From: Pelomonas sp036401055
Lineage (GTDB): Bacteria; Pseudomonadota; Gammaproteobacteria; Burkholderiales; Burkholderiaceae_C
Reading direction: 5' to 3'
DNA: 64,000 bases
Assembly: GCA_036401055.1 (NCBI GenBank)
Contig: DASWWC010000031.1
Coordinates: 1 to 64,000, forward strand
Below are positions 17,038 through 25,892 of this stretch, in pieces; within the stretch, counting starts at the first letter, position 1, and each line of letters opens with the position of its first letter. The position numbers were made by a program, and so were the translations under genes. Under the pieces are notes generated by a model. The model had not been told where the DNA came from. It was given only the letters and a program-made list of their open reading frames with translations, and searched no databases.

Positions 17038-18666
17038 ATGAAGAGAAGACAAGTCCTCCAGCAGTTCTCTGCCCTCATGCCCGCAGCGGCGCTGCCGGCC
17101 TGGGCTCAGATGGCATCCGCGGCGCCCGCGGCCCCGCGCGGCGCCTTCCAGCCGAGCTGGGAGTCGCTGACGACCTACCAGACCCCCGAGTGGTTCCGCG
17201 ACGCCAAGTTCGGCATCTGGGCGCACTGGGGGCCGCAATGCCAACCCGAGTTTGGCGACTGGTACGCGCGCGAGATGTACATCGAGGGCAGCGCCAAGAA
17301 CCGCCATCACGTCGCCACCTACGGCCACCCGTCGGTCTATGGCTTCAAGGAGGTCATCCGCGACTGGAAGGCCGAGCGCTGGGAGCCTGAGGAGCTGGTG
17401 GGCCTCTACAAGAGGGCCGGCGCGCGCTACTTCATGGCGATGGCCAACCACCACGACAACTTCGACCTGTTCGCCAGCCGCCACCATGCGTGGAACTCGA
17501 CGCGCATCGGACCGAAGCAGGACATCATCAAGCGCTGGGCCGCCGCCGCACGCGCCCAGGGCCTGCCGCTGGGCGTGAGCGTGCACGCGGCGCACGCCTG
17601 GACCTGGTACGAGCCGGCCCAGCGCGCCGACACCCAGGGCCCGCTGGCCGGCGTGCCCTACGACGGCCGCCTGCGCCAGGAAGACGGCCGCGGCCAGTGG
17701 TGGGAAGGCCTGGACCCGCAGCAGCTGTATGCGCAGGACCATGCCCCCAGCGCCGACGCCCACGATCCCAAGGCCATCCACCGCCAGTGGGACTGGGGTG
17801 AGGGCGCCAGCAAGCCCAGCGAGGCCTACTGCCGCAACTTCCTGGCCCGCACGCTGGACCTGCTGGACCAGCACCGCCCCGAGCTGGTCTATTTCGACGA
17901 CACCGCGCTGCCGCTGTGGCCCGTCAGCCCGGTGGGCCTGGACATCGCCGCCCACCTGTACAACCAGCACCTCGACAAGACCGGCCGCACCCAGGCCGTG
18001 CTGTTCGGCAAGATCCTGGACGAGCAGCAGCGCCGTGCCATGGTGTGGGACATCGAGCGTGGTCAGGCGCAGGGCATCGAGCCGTTGCCCTGGCAGACCG
18101 ACACCTGCCTGGGCGCCTGGCACTACGACAAGCGCGTGCTGGAGCGCGGCCAGTACAAGTCCGCCGAGACGGTCATCCGCATGCTCATCGACGTGGTCAG
18201 CAAGAACGGCAACCTGCTGCTGAACGTGCCGGTCAAGGGCGACGGCAGCATCGACGCGGTCGAGCGCCGCGTGGTCGAGGCCATCGGCGTCTGGATGCAG
18301 GCTCACGGCGAGAGCATCTACGGCACCCGCCCCTGGCGCGTGTTCGGCGAGGGCCCCGCAATGGACAAGCAGGCACCGCTGACGGCCCAGGGCTTCAACG
18401 AAGGCAAGGGCGCCCCGCTGGGCGCCGCCGACTTCCGCTTCACCGCACGCGGCGACATCGTCTTTGCCAGCGGCTTTGCGGCGCCTGAAGGGGACCGGGC
18501 GCTGATCCGCAGCCTGGCGCGCGGCCGGCACCGGCCGGTGCAGCGCGTCGACCTGCTGGGCGGCGCCCAGGCGCTGCGCTTCCAGCAGCGGGACGACGGC
18601 CTGGAGGTGCAGCTGCCGGCCGGCGGGGTCGCGGGGCTGCCGGCCTATGTGCTGCGCATCGCCTGA
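17038..18666 (+). CDS. GH29 alpha-L-fucosidase, exported
   Basis: A 542-residue retaining glycosidase of the alpha-L-fucosidase family. The leader MKRRQVLQQF followed by a hydrophobic stretch and an Ala-rich cleavage region resembles a Tat signal. Family blocks are WFRDAKFGIWAHWGPQ, YFMAMANHHDNFDLF and ELVYFDDTALPLWP; Asp287 in YFDD sits at the nucleophile position. The acid/base is not obvious, as usual in this family. In the arabinan context the target may be fucosyl groups on xyloglucan or rhamnogalacturonan II, which is inference. It lies 20 bases after the GH146 gene in the same operon. Confidence 0.88.
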   Translation: MKRRQVLQQFSALMPAAALPAWAQMASAAPAAPRGAFQPSWESLTTYQTPEWFRDAKFGIWAHWGPQCQPEFGDWYAREMYIEGSAKNRHHVATYGHPSVYGFKEVIRDWKAERWEPEELVGLYKRAGARYFMAMANHHDNFDLFASRHHAWNSTRIGPKQDIIKRWAAAARAQGLPLGVSVHAAHAWTWYEPAQRADTQGPLAGVPYDGRLRQEDGRGQWWEGLDPQQLYAQDHAPSADAHDPKAIHRQWDWGEGASKPSEAYCRNFLARTLDLLDQHRPELVYFDDTALPLWPVSPVGLDIAAHLYNQHLDKTGRTQAVLFGKILDEQQRRAMVWDIERGQAQGIEPLPWQTDTCLGAWHYDKRVLERGQYKSAETVIRMLIDVVSKNGNLLLNVPVKGDGSIDAVERRVVEAIGVWMQAHGESIYGTRPWRVFGEGPAMDKQAPLTAQGFNEGKGAPLGAADFRFTARGDIVFASGFAAPEGDRALIRSLARGRHRPVQRVDLLGGAQALRFQQRDDGLEVQLPAGGVAGLPAYVLRIA

Positions 18667-18683
18667 GCGCCCACGCCGTCAGA

Positions 18684-18750
18684 CATCTCGAAATTGATAT
18701 CTATTGCGCAAAAAATCTCATTGGTCGAGCATCACCCCGCTTTCTAGCAT
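18684..18750 (+). promoter_or_regulatory. Candidate promoter and activator site of the ytfQ transporter operon
   Basis: A TAGCAT -10 box at 18745-18750 has TTGGTC 18 bases upstream at 18721-18726. The shared element, CAT-N12-ATC with central AAA, is at 18684-18701. Its right half overlaps a second TTGATATC sequence like that in the 7.8-kb promoter. A start near 18757 leaves a short leader with GAAGGAGA before the ATG at 18776. Confidence 0.6.
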
Positions 18751-18775
18751 CCGCACACCCGAAGGAGACAACCGA

Positions 18776-19735
18776 ATGAACCACAAGCTCGTTGCGCGCC
18801 GTGCGCTGCTCGCCGCCGCACTCGCCCTGCCCGCCTTCGGCGCGCTGGCCGCCCCCTTGGTCATGGGCTTCTCGCAGGTCGGCGCCGAGAGCGAATGGCG
18901 CACCGCCAACACCGCGTCCATCAAGTCGGCCGCCAAGGAGGCCGGCATCACGCTGAAGTTCGCCGACGCGCAGCAGAAGCAGGAGAACCAGGTCAAGGCC
19001 ATCCGCAGCTTCATCGCGCAGAAGGTCGACGTCATCGCGTTCTCGCCGGTCGTCGAATCGGGCTGGGACACCGTGCTGAAGGAAGCCCAGAAGGCCGGCA
19101 TTCCCGTCATCCTGACCGACCGCGCCGTCAAGGTGGCCGACCCGTCGCTGTACGTGACCTTCATCGGCTCCGACTTCGTCGAGGAAGGCCGCAAGGCCGC
19201 GCGCTGGTTGCTGGAGCGCGCCGCCAAGACGCCGGGCGCGGCGCTGAACATCGTCGAGCTGCAGGGCACCGTGGGCTCGGCCCCGGCCATCGACCGCAAG
19301 AAGGGCTTCGAGGAAGTCATCAAGACCAACCCCAAGCTGCAGATCATCCGCTCGCAGTCCGGCGAGTTCACGCGCGCCAAGGGCAAGGAAGTGATGGAGT
19401 CCTTCCTGAAGCAGCGCGACAAGAAGATCGACGTGCTGTATGCGCACAACGACGACATGGCGATCGGTGCGATTCAGGCGATTGAAGAAGCTGGGCTGAA
19501 GCCGGGCAAGGACATCGTCATCATCTCCATCGACGGCGTGCGTGGCGCGTTCGAGGCGATGAAGGCCGGCAAGCTGAACGTCACCGTCGAGTGCAACCCG
19601 CTGCTGGGTCCGCAGCTGATGCAGCTGGCCAAGGATGTGGTGGCCAAGAAGCCGGTGGAGAAGCGCATCACCGTCATCGAGGGCGTGTTCCCGGCTGAGG
19701 TGGCGGCGAAGGAATTGCCGAATCGGAAGTACTGA
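18776..19735 (+). CDS. ytfQ: YtfQ-like sugar ABC transporter substrate-binding protein
   Basis: A 319-residue periplasmic binding protein of the ribose/galactose class (Peripla_BP_4). A signal peptide ends near residue 25 (FGALA-APLV). The mature start PLVMGFSQVGAESEWRTANT and the block AFSPVVESGWDTVLKEAQ are characteristic of YtfQ, which binds furanose and pyranose galactose in E. coli; related systems serve L-arabinose. Here arabinose is the likely ligand, from context. It is the first gene of the operon. A 540-bp inverted-repeat element separates it from the ATPase gene, which could let the binding protein be made in excess. Confidence 0.9.
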   Translation: MNHKLVARRALLAAALALPAFGALAAPLVMGFSQVGAESEWRTANTASIKSAAKEAGITLKFADAQQKQENQVKAIRSFIAQKVDVIAFSPVVESGWDTVLKEAQKAGIPVILTDRAVKVADPSLYVTFIGSDFVEEGRKAARWLLERAAKTPGAALNIVELQGTVGSAPAIDRKKGFEEVIKTNPKLQIIRSQSGEFTRAKGKEVMESFLKQRDKKIDVLYAHNDDMAIGAIQAIEEAGLKPGKDIVIISIDGVRGAFEAMKAGKLNVTVECNPLLGPQLMQLAKDVVAKKPVEKRITVIEGVFPAEVAAKELPNRKY

Positions 19736-19790
19736 TCTCGGCTGTTCGGCTGGCTTGTCGTGGCAGCTGTTGTGCGCGTGAGGCCCAGCG

Positions 19791-20330
19791 GGGATTTCGC
19801 CCCCGCGGGCGACCTACTTTCTGAGCGACCAGAAAGTAGGCAAAGAGTCGCCCCTGCTCCTTCGGCCCTCTTCGAGGGCTGCCCTGCGATGCTCGGAACC
19901 CGAGGCTCGCGCAGAACTCACTTCGCTTCGCTCCGTTCAGACAACTGCGCGAAGTCAGTTGACGAAGCGGGCTTCGCCCGCGCCTCGGCTTCCTGCGCTT
20001 CTCGGCTCCTCCAAAGGGGGGTGAAGGAACAGCCCAACCCCGAACAGCCAATCCCAACAGCCAAACCCGGAGGCCGTTCGGTCCGAGGTATTGCTCTTCC
20101 CCCCTTGAGCACCGCCGAAAAACGCAAGGCCCGAAGCCCGCGCGCGCAGCGCGCCTCAAGAACTGACTCACGACGACTGTTCGAGCAGAGCGTAGCGACG
20201 CGAGTTCGGCGTGGGGCTTCGGGCCTTGCGTTTTTCGGGGACCCCGCAGGGGCGGTGCGGTCGGGGGTCGTTTCTTTGCCTACTTTCTTGTCGACACAAG
20301 AAAGTAGGTCGCCCGCCGGGGCGAACTCCC
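19791..20330. repeat. 540-bp non-coding inverted-repeat element
   Basis: The gap between ytfQ and ytfR (19736-20367) holds no credible gene. Its ends form imperfect terminal inverted repeats of about 55 bases. Each end contains a nested perfect hairpin: CCTACTTTCT at 19813-19822 with AGAAAGTAGG at 19831-19840, and a 13-bp stem at 20279-20291 with 20296-20308. Outside each hairpin is a GC-rich CCCGCSGGCGAC-like block, and inside is GGCAAAGA. A further perfect 25-bp inverted repeat lies inside, 20115-20139 with 20214-20238. No target duplication or transposase was seen. It resembles the dispersed intergenic repeats common in Burkholderiales. Confidence 0.75.
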
Positions 20331-20367
20331 GGCACCACTCTTGGCGACTCACGCCAGGTGCGCAGAC

Positions 20368-21900
20368 ATGACAACAACCAAACCCGTGCTGGAACTCGCC
20401 GGCATCCACAAAGGCTTCCCCGGCGTGAAGGCGCTGAGCGACGTCTCGCTGCGCCTCTTCCCCGGCGAAGTCCACGCGCTGATGGGCCAGAACGGCGCCG
20501 GTAAGTCCACGCTGATCAAGGTGCTGACGGGCCTCTACCAGCCCGACGCCGGCGTCATCACGCTTGATGGCAACACCATCGCGCCCAAGCGCACCGAGGA
20601 CGCCCAAGACCTCGGCATCCGCACCGTCTATCAAGAGGTCAACCTCTGCCCCAACCTCAGCGTCGCCGAGAACATCTGCGCCGGCCGCTTCCCGCGCAAG
20701 TGGGGCCGCATCGACTGGTCGGCCGTCAACGCCGAAGCCGAACGCGTGCTGAAGCAGATGGACCTGGACATCGACGTCACCGCGCCGCTGTCCCGCTACT
20801 CGCTCTCCGTGCAGCAGATGGTCGCCATCGCCCGCGCACTGCGCATCTCGGCCCGCGTGCTCATCCTGGACGAACCCACGTCCAGCCTGGACGACGCGGC
20901 CGTGCAGCGCCTGTTCACCGTGCTGCGCCGCCTGCGCGACCAGGGCCTGGCCATCCTGTTCGTCACCCACTTCCTGGACCAGACCTACGCCATCTCCGAC
21001 CGCATCACCGTCATGCGCAACGGCGAGACCGAGGGCGAGTACCTGGCGTCCGACCTGGGTCGCCTGGCGCTGGTCAACAAGATGGTCGGCGCACCGCCTG
21101 ATCAACAACCGACCCGCCTGGACAGCAGCGCCGCGGGCAGCAGCGAAGTCGTGCTGAAGACCGAGGGCCTGGCTCGCCGCGGTGCCGTGCAGCCGCTGGA
21201 CCTCACGCTGCACCGCGGCGAGGTGCTGGGCCTGGCCGGCCTGCTCGGCTCCGGCCGCACGGAAGCCGCACGCCTGCTGTTCGGCGCCGACGCCGCCGAC
21301 GCGGGTCACGTGGACATGCCCGCACGCAACGGCCGCAAGGGCGCCTGGCATTCGCCGCGCGAAGCCATCGCCGCCGGCATCGCCTTCTGCTCCGAGGACC
21401 GCAAGCACGAGGGCGCCATCCTGGACCTGTCCGTGCGTGACAACATCCTGCTGGCGCTGCAGGCCCGCACCGGCCTGCGGCTGTGCATGAGCTTTGAGCA
21501 GCAGCAGGCGCTGGCCGACGACTACATCCGCAAGCTCGGCATCAAGACCTCCAGCGCCGACACGCCCATCGGGCAGCTGTCGGGCGGCAACCAGCAGAAG
21601 GCGCTGCTCGCGCGCTGGCTGGCCACGCAGCCCGCCGTGCTGATCCTGGACGAACCGACGCGGGGCATCGACGTGCGCGCCAAGGAAGACCTGATGGACC
21701 AGGTCCGCGCCCTCGCGCATGGCGACGCCGGCATGGCCATCGTCTTCATCTCCTCCGAGCTGCCCGAGGTGCTGCACTGCAGCGACCGCGTCCTCGTGAT
21801 GCGCGACCGCCGCGCTGCCGGCGAGTACCGCCGCGGCGAGCTGGACGAGCGCAGCGTGCTCGAAGTCATCGCCGCCGAGCCGGTGCCCGACGCGGCCTGA
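20368..21900 (+). CDS. ytfR: YtfR-like sugar ABC transporter ATP-binding protein, two ABC domains
   Basis: A 510-residue ATPase of the RbsA/AraG class energising monosaccharide import. The first half has a full Walker A (GQNGAGKST) and an ABC signature in YSLSVQQMVAIARAL. The second half has the degenerate Walker A GLLGSGRTE usual for this class and a good signature LSGGNQQKALLARWL. Walker B is seen as VLILDEPTSSLD and VLILDEPTRGID. The start at 20368 was chosen because MTTTKPVLEL begins the homology. It lies downstream of the 540-bp repeat and immediately before the GH31 gene. Confidence 0.93.
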   Translation: MTTTKPVLELAGIHKGFPGVKALSDVSLRLFPGEVHALMGQNGAGKSTLIKVLTGLYQPDAGVITLDGNTIAPKRTEDAQDLGIRTVYQEVNLCPNLSVAENICAGRFPRKWGRIDWSAVNAEAERVLKQMDLDIDVTAPLSRYSLSVQQMVAIARALRISARVLILDEPTSSLDDAAVQRLFTVLRRLRDQGLAILFVTHFLDQTYAISDRITVMRNGETEGEYLASDLGRLALVNKMVGAPPDQQPTRLDSSAAGSSEVVLKTEGLARRGAVQPLDLTLHRGEVLGLAGLLGSGRTEAARLLFGADAADAGHVDMPARNGRKGAWHSPREAIAAGIAFCSEDRKHEGAILDLSVRDNILLALQARTGLRLCMSFEQQQALADDYIRKLGIKTSSADTPIGQLSGGNQQKALLARWLATQPAVLILDEPTRGIDVRAKEDLMDQVRALAHGDAGMAIVFISSELPEVLHCSDRVLVMRDRRAAGEYRRGELDERSVLEVIAAEPVPDAA

Positions 21901-21913
21901 CGGCAGGCCCACC

Positions 21914-24820
21914 ATGCACCTGCGCACCCTCTCCGCCCTGGCCCTGCTGTGCCTGGCCGCGCTGGCCCCCGCCGCACGGGCCGAGACCCCCACGGGCCTG
22001 GACGCCCTGGGCCAGGCCCAGCGCCAGCCGCTGACGCCCGATGCAGGCGGCTTCGCGTGGACGCGGTTGGCCGCCGGCGTGCAGGTGCAGCGCGGGGCGC
22101 TCACGCGCAACCTGCTGTTCTACGGCCCCGGCCTGGTGCGCGTGACCACCCACCTGGGCCAGAGCCACGCCACCCAGCCCAGCCTCGTCGTCGTGGCCGC
22201 GCCGCAGGCGGTGCCGCTGGACGTGCAGGACGGCACCGACACGCTGGTGCTGGCCAGCCCGTCGCTGCGCGTGCAGATCGACAAGCACAGCGGCGCCATC
22301 GCCTTCCTGCGGCCCGACGGCCAGCCCTTCACGCGCGAGCAGGCGCCGGCCGCGCTGCAGCCGGCCGAGTTCTCCGGCGCGCCCAGCTACACGATGACGC
22401 AGGCCTTCAGCCTGAAGCCCGACGAGTCGCTGTACGGCCTGGGCCAGTACAACGAGTCCCACATGGACTACCGCGGGCGCGATGTGTCCATGGTGCAGAC
22501 CAACATCGGCACCGTGCTGCCCTTCATGGTGTCCACGCGGCGCTGGGGGGTGCTGTGGGATGTGTACTCCAAGATGCGCTTCACCGACGACGCGCAGGGC
22601 GCCCGCTTCTGGGCGGAGAGCGCGCCGGCCGGCGCCGACTACTACTTCGTTGCCGGCACGACGATGGACGACCTCATGGCCGGCTACCGCCAGCTGACAG
22701 GCGCCGCGCCGATGTTCCCGAAGAGCGCCTTCGGCCTGTTCATGAGCAAGGAGCGCTACAAGACGCAGCAGCAGTTGCTGGACGTGGCGAAGCGCTTCCG
22801 GGCCGAGCGCTTCCCGCTCGACACCCTCGTGCAGGACTGGCAGTACTGGGGCAGCGACAAGGACGGCACCTGGAGCGGCATGACCTGGAACGCCGAGCGC
22901 TTCCCCGACCCGCGCGGCATGGTGGACACGCTGCACCGCCAACTGGGCCTGAAGCTGATGGTGTCCATCTGGCCCTCGGTGGGCGACGACACCGCGCTGG
23001 CCAAGGAACTGGATGCCAAAGGGTTGCGCTTCGCACCCAAGCACTGGATCTCCGGCAAGGCGCAGATCTACGACGCCTTCAGCGCCGAGGGCCGCCGCAT
23101 CTACTTCAAGCATGTGAAGAAGGGGCTGCTGGACATCGGCGTGGATGCGCTGTGGATGGATGGCACCGAGGTGGAGGTGGGTGGCGCCGCGCACGACCCC
23201 GGCGAGGTGGAGGCCGACATCAAGCGGCTGGGCCGCAACGCCATGGGCGACTTCACCCGCTACCTCAACGTCTACAGCCTCGTCACCACGCGCGGTGTCT
23301 ACGAGGGCCAGCGCGCCGGCAGTGACAAGCGCGTGTTCACGCTGACCCGCTCCGGCTGGGCCGGCCAGCAGCGCTATGCGGCCCTGCCGTGGTCCGGCGA
23401 CACGACGGCCAGCTGGGCCACGTTGCGCGCGCAGATCGCCGGCGGCCTGAACGTCGGCATGGCCGGCTCGCCGTACTGGACGCAGGACACCGGCGGCTTC
23501 TTCGTGCGCCATCCCGGCGGCGAGCGCAACCCGGCCTGGCGCGAGCTGTACGCGCGCTGGAACCAGTTCGGCATCTTCAACCCCATCTACCGCATCCACG
23601 GCACCGATGTGGAGCGCGAGCCCTACCTGTTCAAGTCACTGGACCCGGCCGTCTACCAGTCGCTGCTGAAAGCCGCGCAGCTGCGCTACCGCCTGCTGCC
23701 TTACGTTTATGGCCTGGCCTGGCGCGCCCACGCCGAGGGCTACGTGATGATGCGCGGCCTGGCGATGGACTTCCCCGACCAGACCGCGCTGCGCCGCGTG
23801 GACGACACCTTCATGTTCGGCCCGGCCTTCCTCGTTCAGCCCGTCACGCGCGCGGTGCTGCATGCCGAACCGCCGCCGGCCGCCACCATCCCCGCCAGCG
23901 CGCTGCGCACGCCGACCGGCGAGCCCGGCCTGCAGCTGGACTACTTCTTGGGCATGAACTTCGAGACGCCCGCGAGCCGCACCGTGGACGGTCCGGTGGA
24001 CCACAGCTGGCCGCCGCCGCCGCTGGGCAGCGTGCCGCCGGGGCTGAAAGGCCTGCAGCAGTTCTCCGCGCGCTGGCAGGGCACGCTGGTGGCGCCCGAG
24101 GCGGGCGAGTACGAGATCGGCGTCGAGGGCGACGACGGTTTCCGTCTGTGGCTGGACGACAAGCTCGTCGTCGAGGACTGGAAGAACGGCGCGCCGCGCT
24201 ACCAGCGCACCCGCCTGCAGCTCGCCGCCGGCCAGGCCGTGCGCCTGCGGCTGGACTTCTACCAGGATGCCTACGGCGCCAAGCTGCGCCTGGCCTGGCG
24301 CACGCCGGCTCAGCTGCGCACGTTGGCGGACGAACTGCGCCACGTGGACAAGCGCCACGCCACGCGGCTGCCCGCCGGCCACCGCTGGTTCGACTTCTGG
24401 ACCGGCCGCGCCCACGACGGCGGCCAGGCGGTGGCGCGCGAGTACGCGCTGGACGAGTTCCCGCTGTTCGTGCGCGCGGGCAGCATCGTGCCCATGGGCC
24501 CAGCAGTCCAGCACGTGGGCGAGCGCCGCGACGCGCCCTACGAGATTCGCATCTACCCCGGCGCCGATGCGCAGTTCACGCTGTACGAGGACGACGGCGA
24601 GACCTACGCCTACGAGCAGGGCCAGCGCGCCACCGTGCAGCTGCGCTGGGACGACGCCCGCCGCACGCTGCAGGTGGCGGCGCGCGAGGGCCGCTACCCC
24701 GGCCTGGTCGCGCAACGCCGCTTCGACGTAAAGCTGCTCGACGCTGCCGGCCGCCCGGCCGCCACGCGGTCCGTCGTCTACCGTGGCGAAGCGACGGCGC
24801 TGCATTTCAAGACCCCATGA
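21914..24820 (+). CDS. GH31 glycosidase with inserted PA14 domain, probable alpha-xylosidase
   Basis: A 968-residue secreted enzyme with a signal peptide ending near residue 23 (ARAETP). The catalytic barrel has nucleophile Asp416 in DALWMDGTE and acid/base Asp496 in LPWSGDTTASW. A PA14 domain lies at about residues 673-800 (LQLDYFLGMNFETP to KLRLAWRTP), the arrangement known from Cellvibrio alpha-xylosidase Xyl31A. It therefore probably removes alpha-xylose from xyloglucan oligosaccharides, though alpha-glucosidase or other activity is possible. It is unusual in lying between the ATPase (13-base gap) and permease (4-base overlap) of a transporter operon, which ties its product to that importer. 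Confidence 0.88.
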   Translation: MHLRTLSALALLCLAALAPAARAETPTGLDALGQAQRQPLTPDAGGFAWTRLAAGVQVQRGALTRNLLFYGPGLVRVTTHLGQSHATQPSLVVVAAPQAVPLDVQDGTDTLVLASPSLRVQIDKHSGAIAFLRPDGQPFTREQAPAALQPAEFSGAPSYTMTQAFSLKPDESLYGLGQYNESHMDYRGRDVSMVQTNIGTVLPFMVSTRRWGVLWDVYSKMRFTDDAQGARFWAESAPAGADYYFVAGTTMDDLMAGYRQLTGAAPMFPKSAFGLFMSKERYKTQQQLLDVAKRFRAERFPLDTLVQDWQYWGSDKDGTWSGMTWNAERFPDPRGMVDTLHRQLGLKLMVSIWPSVGDDTALAKELDAKGLRFAPKHWISGKAQIYDAFSAEGRRIYFKHVKKGLLDIGVDALWMDGTEVEVGGAAHDPGEVEADIKRLGRNAMGDFTRYLNVYSLVTTRGVYEGQRAGSDKRVFTLTRSGWAGQQRYAALPWSGDTTASWATLRAQIAGGLNVGMAGSPYWTQDTGGFFVRHPGGERNPAWRELYARWNQFGIFNPIYRIHGTDVEREPYLFKSLDPAVYQSLLKAAQLRYRLLPYVYGLAWRAHAEGYVMMRGLAMDFPDQTALRRVDDTFMFGPAFLVQPVTRAVLHAEPPPAATIPASALRTPTGEPGLQLDYFLGMNFETPASRTVDGPVDHSWPPPPLGSVPPGLKGLQQFSARWQGTLVAPEAGEYEIGVEGDDGFRLWLDDKLVVEDWKNGAPRYQRTRLQLAAGQAVRLRLDFYQDAYGAKLRLAWRTPAQLRTLADELRHVDKRHATRLPAGHRWFDFWTGRAHDGGQAVAREYALDEFPLFVRAGSIVPMGPAVQHVGERRDAPYEIRIYPGADAQFTLYEDDGETYAYEQGQRATVQLRWDDARRTLQVAAREGRYPGLVAQRRFDVKLLDAAGRPAATRSVVYRGEATALHFKTP

Positions 24821-25821
24821 GTTCCCTCACGCCAGCCATGTCCTCTCCTCCCGCGCGCGCCGCTGTCTGGCGCCATCCGCTGTTCCGCCCGCTGGCCGCG
24901 CTCGCGCTGCTGCTGGCCATTGCCGCCTTCAGCGTGCCCGGCTTCCTGCACCTGGAGATCAAGGACGGCCGCCTGTACGGCAACCTGGTCGACATCTTGC
25001 ACCGGGCCGCACCGCTGATGCTGGCTGCGCTGGGCATGACGCTGGTCATCGCCACGCGCGGCATCGACGTGTCGGTGGGCGCCATCGTCGCCATCGCCGG
25101 CACCGTGGCCTGCGTGCTGGCCGCCAGCCACGGCGTGGTCGTCGCCTTCGGCGCGGCGCTGGGCGCCGCGCTGCTGTGCGGCCTGTGGAACGGCCTGCTC
25201 GTCGCCGGCCTGGGCCTGCAGCCCATCATCGCGACGCTGATCCTGATGGTCGCTGGCCGGGGCCTCGCGCAGCTGCTGACCGATGGCCAGATCATCACCG
25301 TCTACGAGCCCGCCAGCTTCTTCTGGCTGGGCGCCGGCCATGTGCTGGGCCTGCCGGTGTCGTTCTACGTCGTCGCCATCGTCGCGGGCCTCACGGCGCT
25401 GCTGATGAAGCGCACCGCCTTGGGCCTGTTCATCCAGACCGTGGGCATCAACCCGGTCGCCGCGCGGCTGGCCGGCGTGCGCACGGCGGCCATCGTGTTC
25501 TTCGTCTACGTTTATTGCAGCCTGGGCTCGGGCCTGGCGGGCCTGCTGATTTCGTCCAACATCAAGAGCGCCGACGCCAACAACGCCGGCCTGCTGCTGG
25601 AGCTGGATGCCATCCTCGCCGTGACGCTCGGCGGCGGCCAGCTCAACGGCGGCAAGTTCAGCCTGCTCGGCAGCCTCATCGGCGCGCTCATCATCCAGAC
25701 GCTGACCTCGGCCATCTACGCTTTGGGCGTGCCGCCGCAGGTCACCATGGTCGTCAAGGCCGTCGTCGTGTTCGCCGTCTGCATCTCGCAGTCGTCCATC
25801 TGGTCGCGGAGGTCGGCATGA
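24817..25821 (+). CDS. ytfT: YtfT-like sugar ABC transporter permease
   Basis: A 334-residue inner-membrane permease of the BPD_transp_2 (ribose-type) family with about eight to ten hydrophobic helices. Recognisable text includes GMTLVIATRGIDVSVGAIVAIAG and FIQTVGINPVAARLAGV. The start ATG overlaps the GH31 stop (ATGA), implying translational coupling. It pairs with the YjfF-like permease that follows. Confidence 0.92.
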   Translation: MSSLTPAMSSPPARAAVWRHPLFRPLAALALLLAIAAFSVPGFLHLEIKDGRLYGNLVDILHRAAPLMLAALGMTLVIATRGIDVSVGAIVAIAGTVACVLAASHGVVVAFGAALGAALLCGLWNGLLVAGLGLQPIIATLILMVAGRGLAQLLTDGQIITVYEPASFFWLGAGHVLGLPVSFYVVAIVAGLTALLMKRTALGLFIQTVGINPVAARLAGVRTAAIVFFVYVYCSLGSGLAGLLISSNIKSADANNAGLLLELDAILAVTLGGGQLNGGKFSLLGSLIGALIIQTLTSAIYALGVPPQVTMVVKAVVVFAVCISQSSIWSRRSA

Positions 25822-25892
25822 GCCCCGCACGGCCGCCCGAAGGGGCTCAGCTCCCGCTTGGCGGGACAGCGCGCAGCGCGAAGGGTGCTTAC

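Noticed and set aside
19760..20371. Open frames within the gap between ytfQ and ytfR
   Set aside because: The DNA is made of inverted repeats and hairpins; frames on both strands have similar repetitive, basic composition and no ribosome sites or family features.
25818..25892. Upstream in-frame ATG for the YjfF-like permease, overlapping the previous stop
   Set aside because: The extra 25 residues come from repeat-like, hairpin-forming DNA and have no permease character. The homologous protein begins at 25893.
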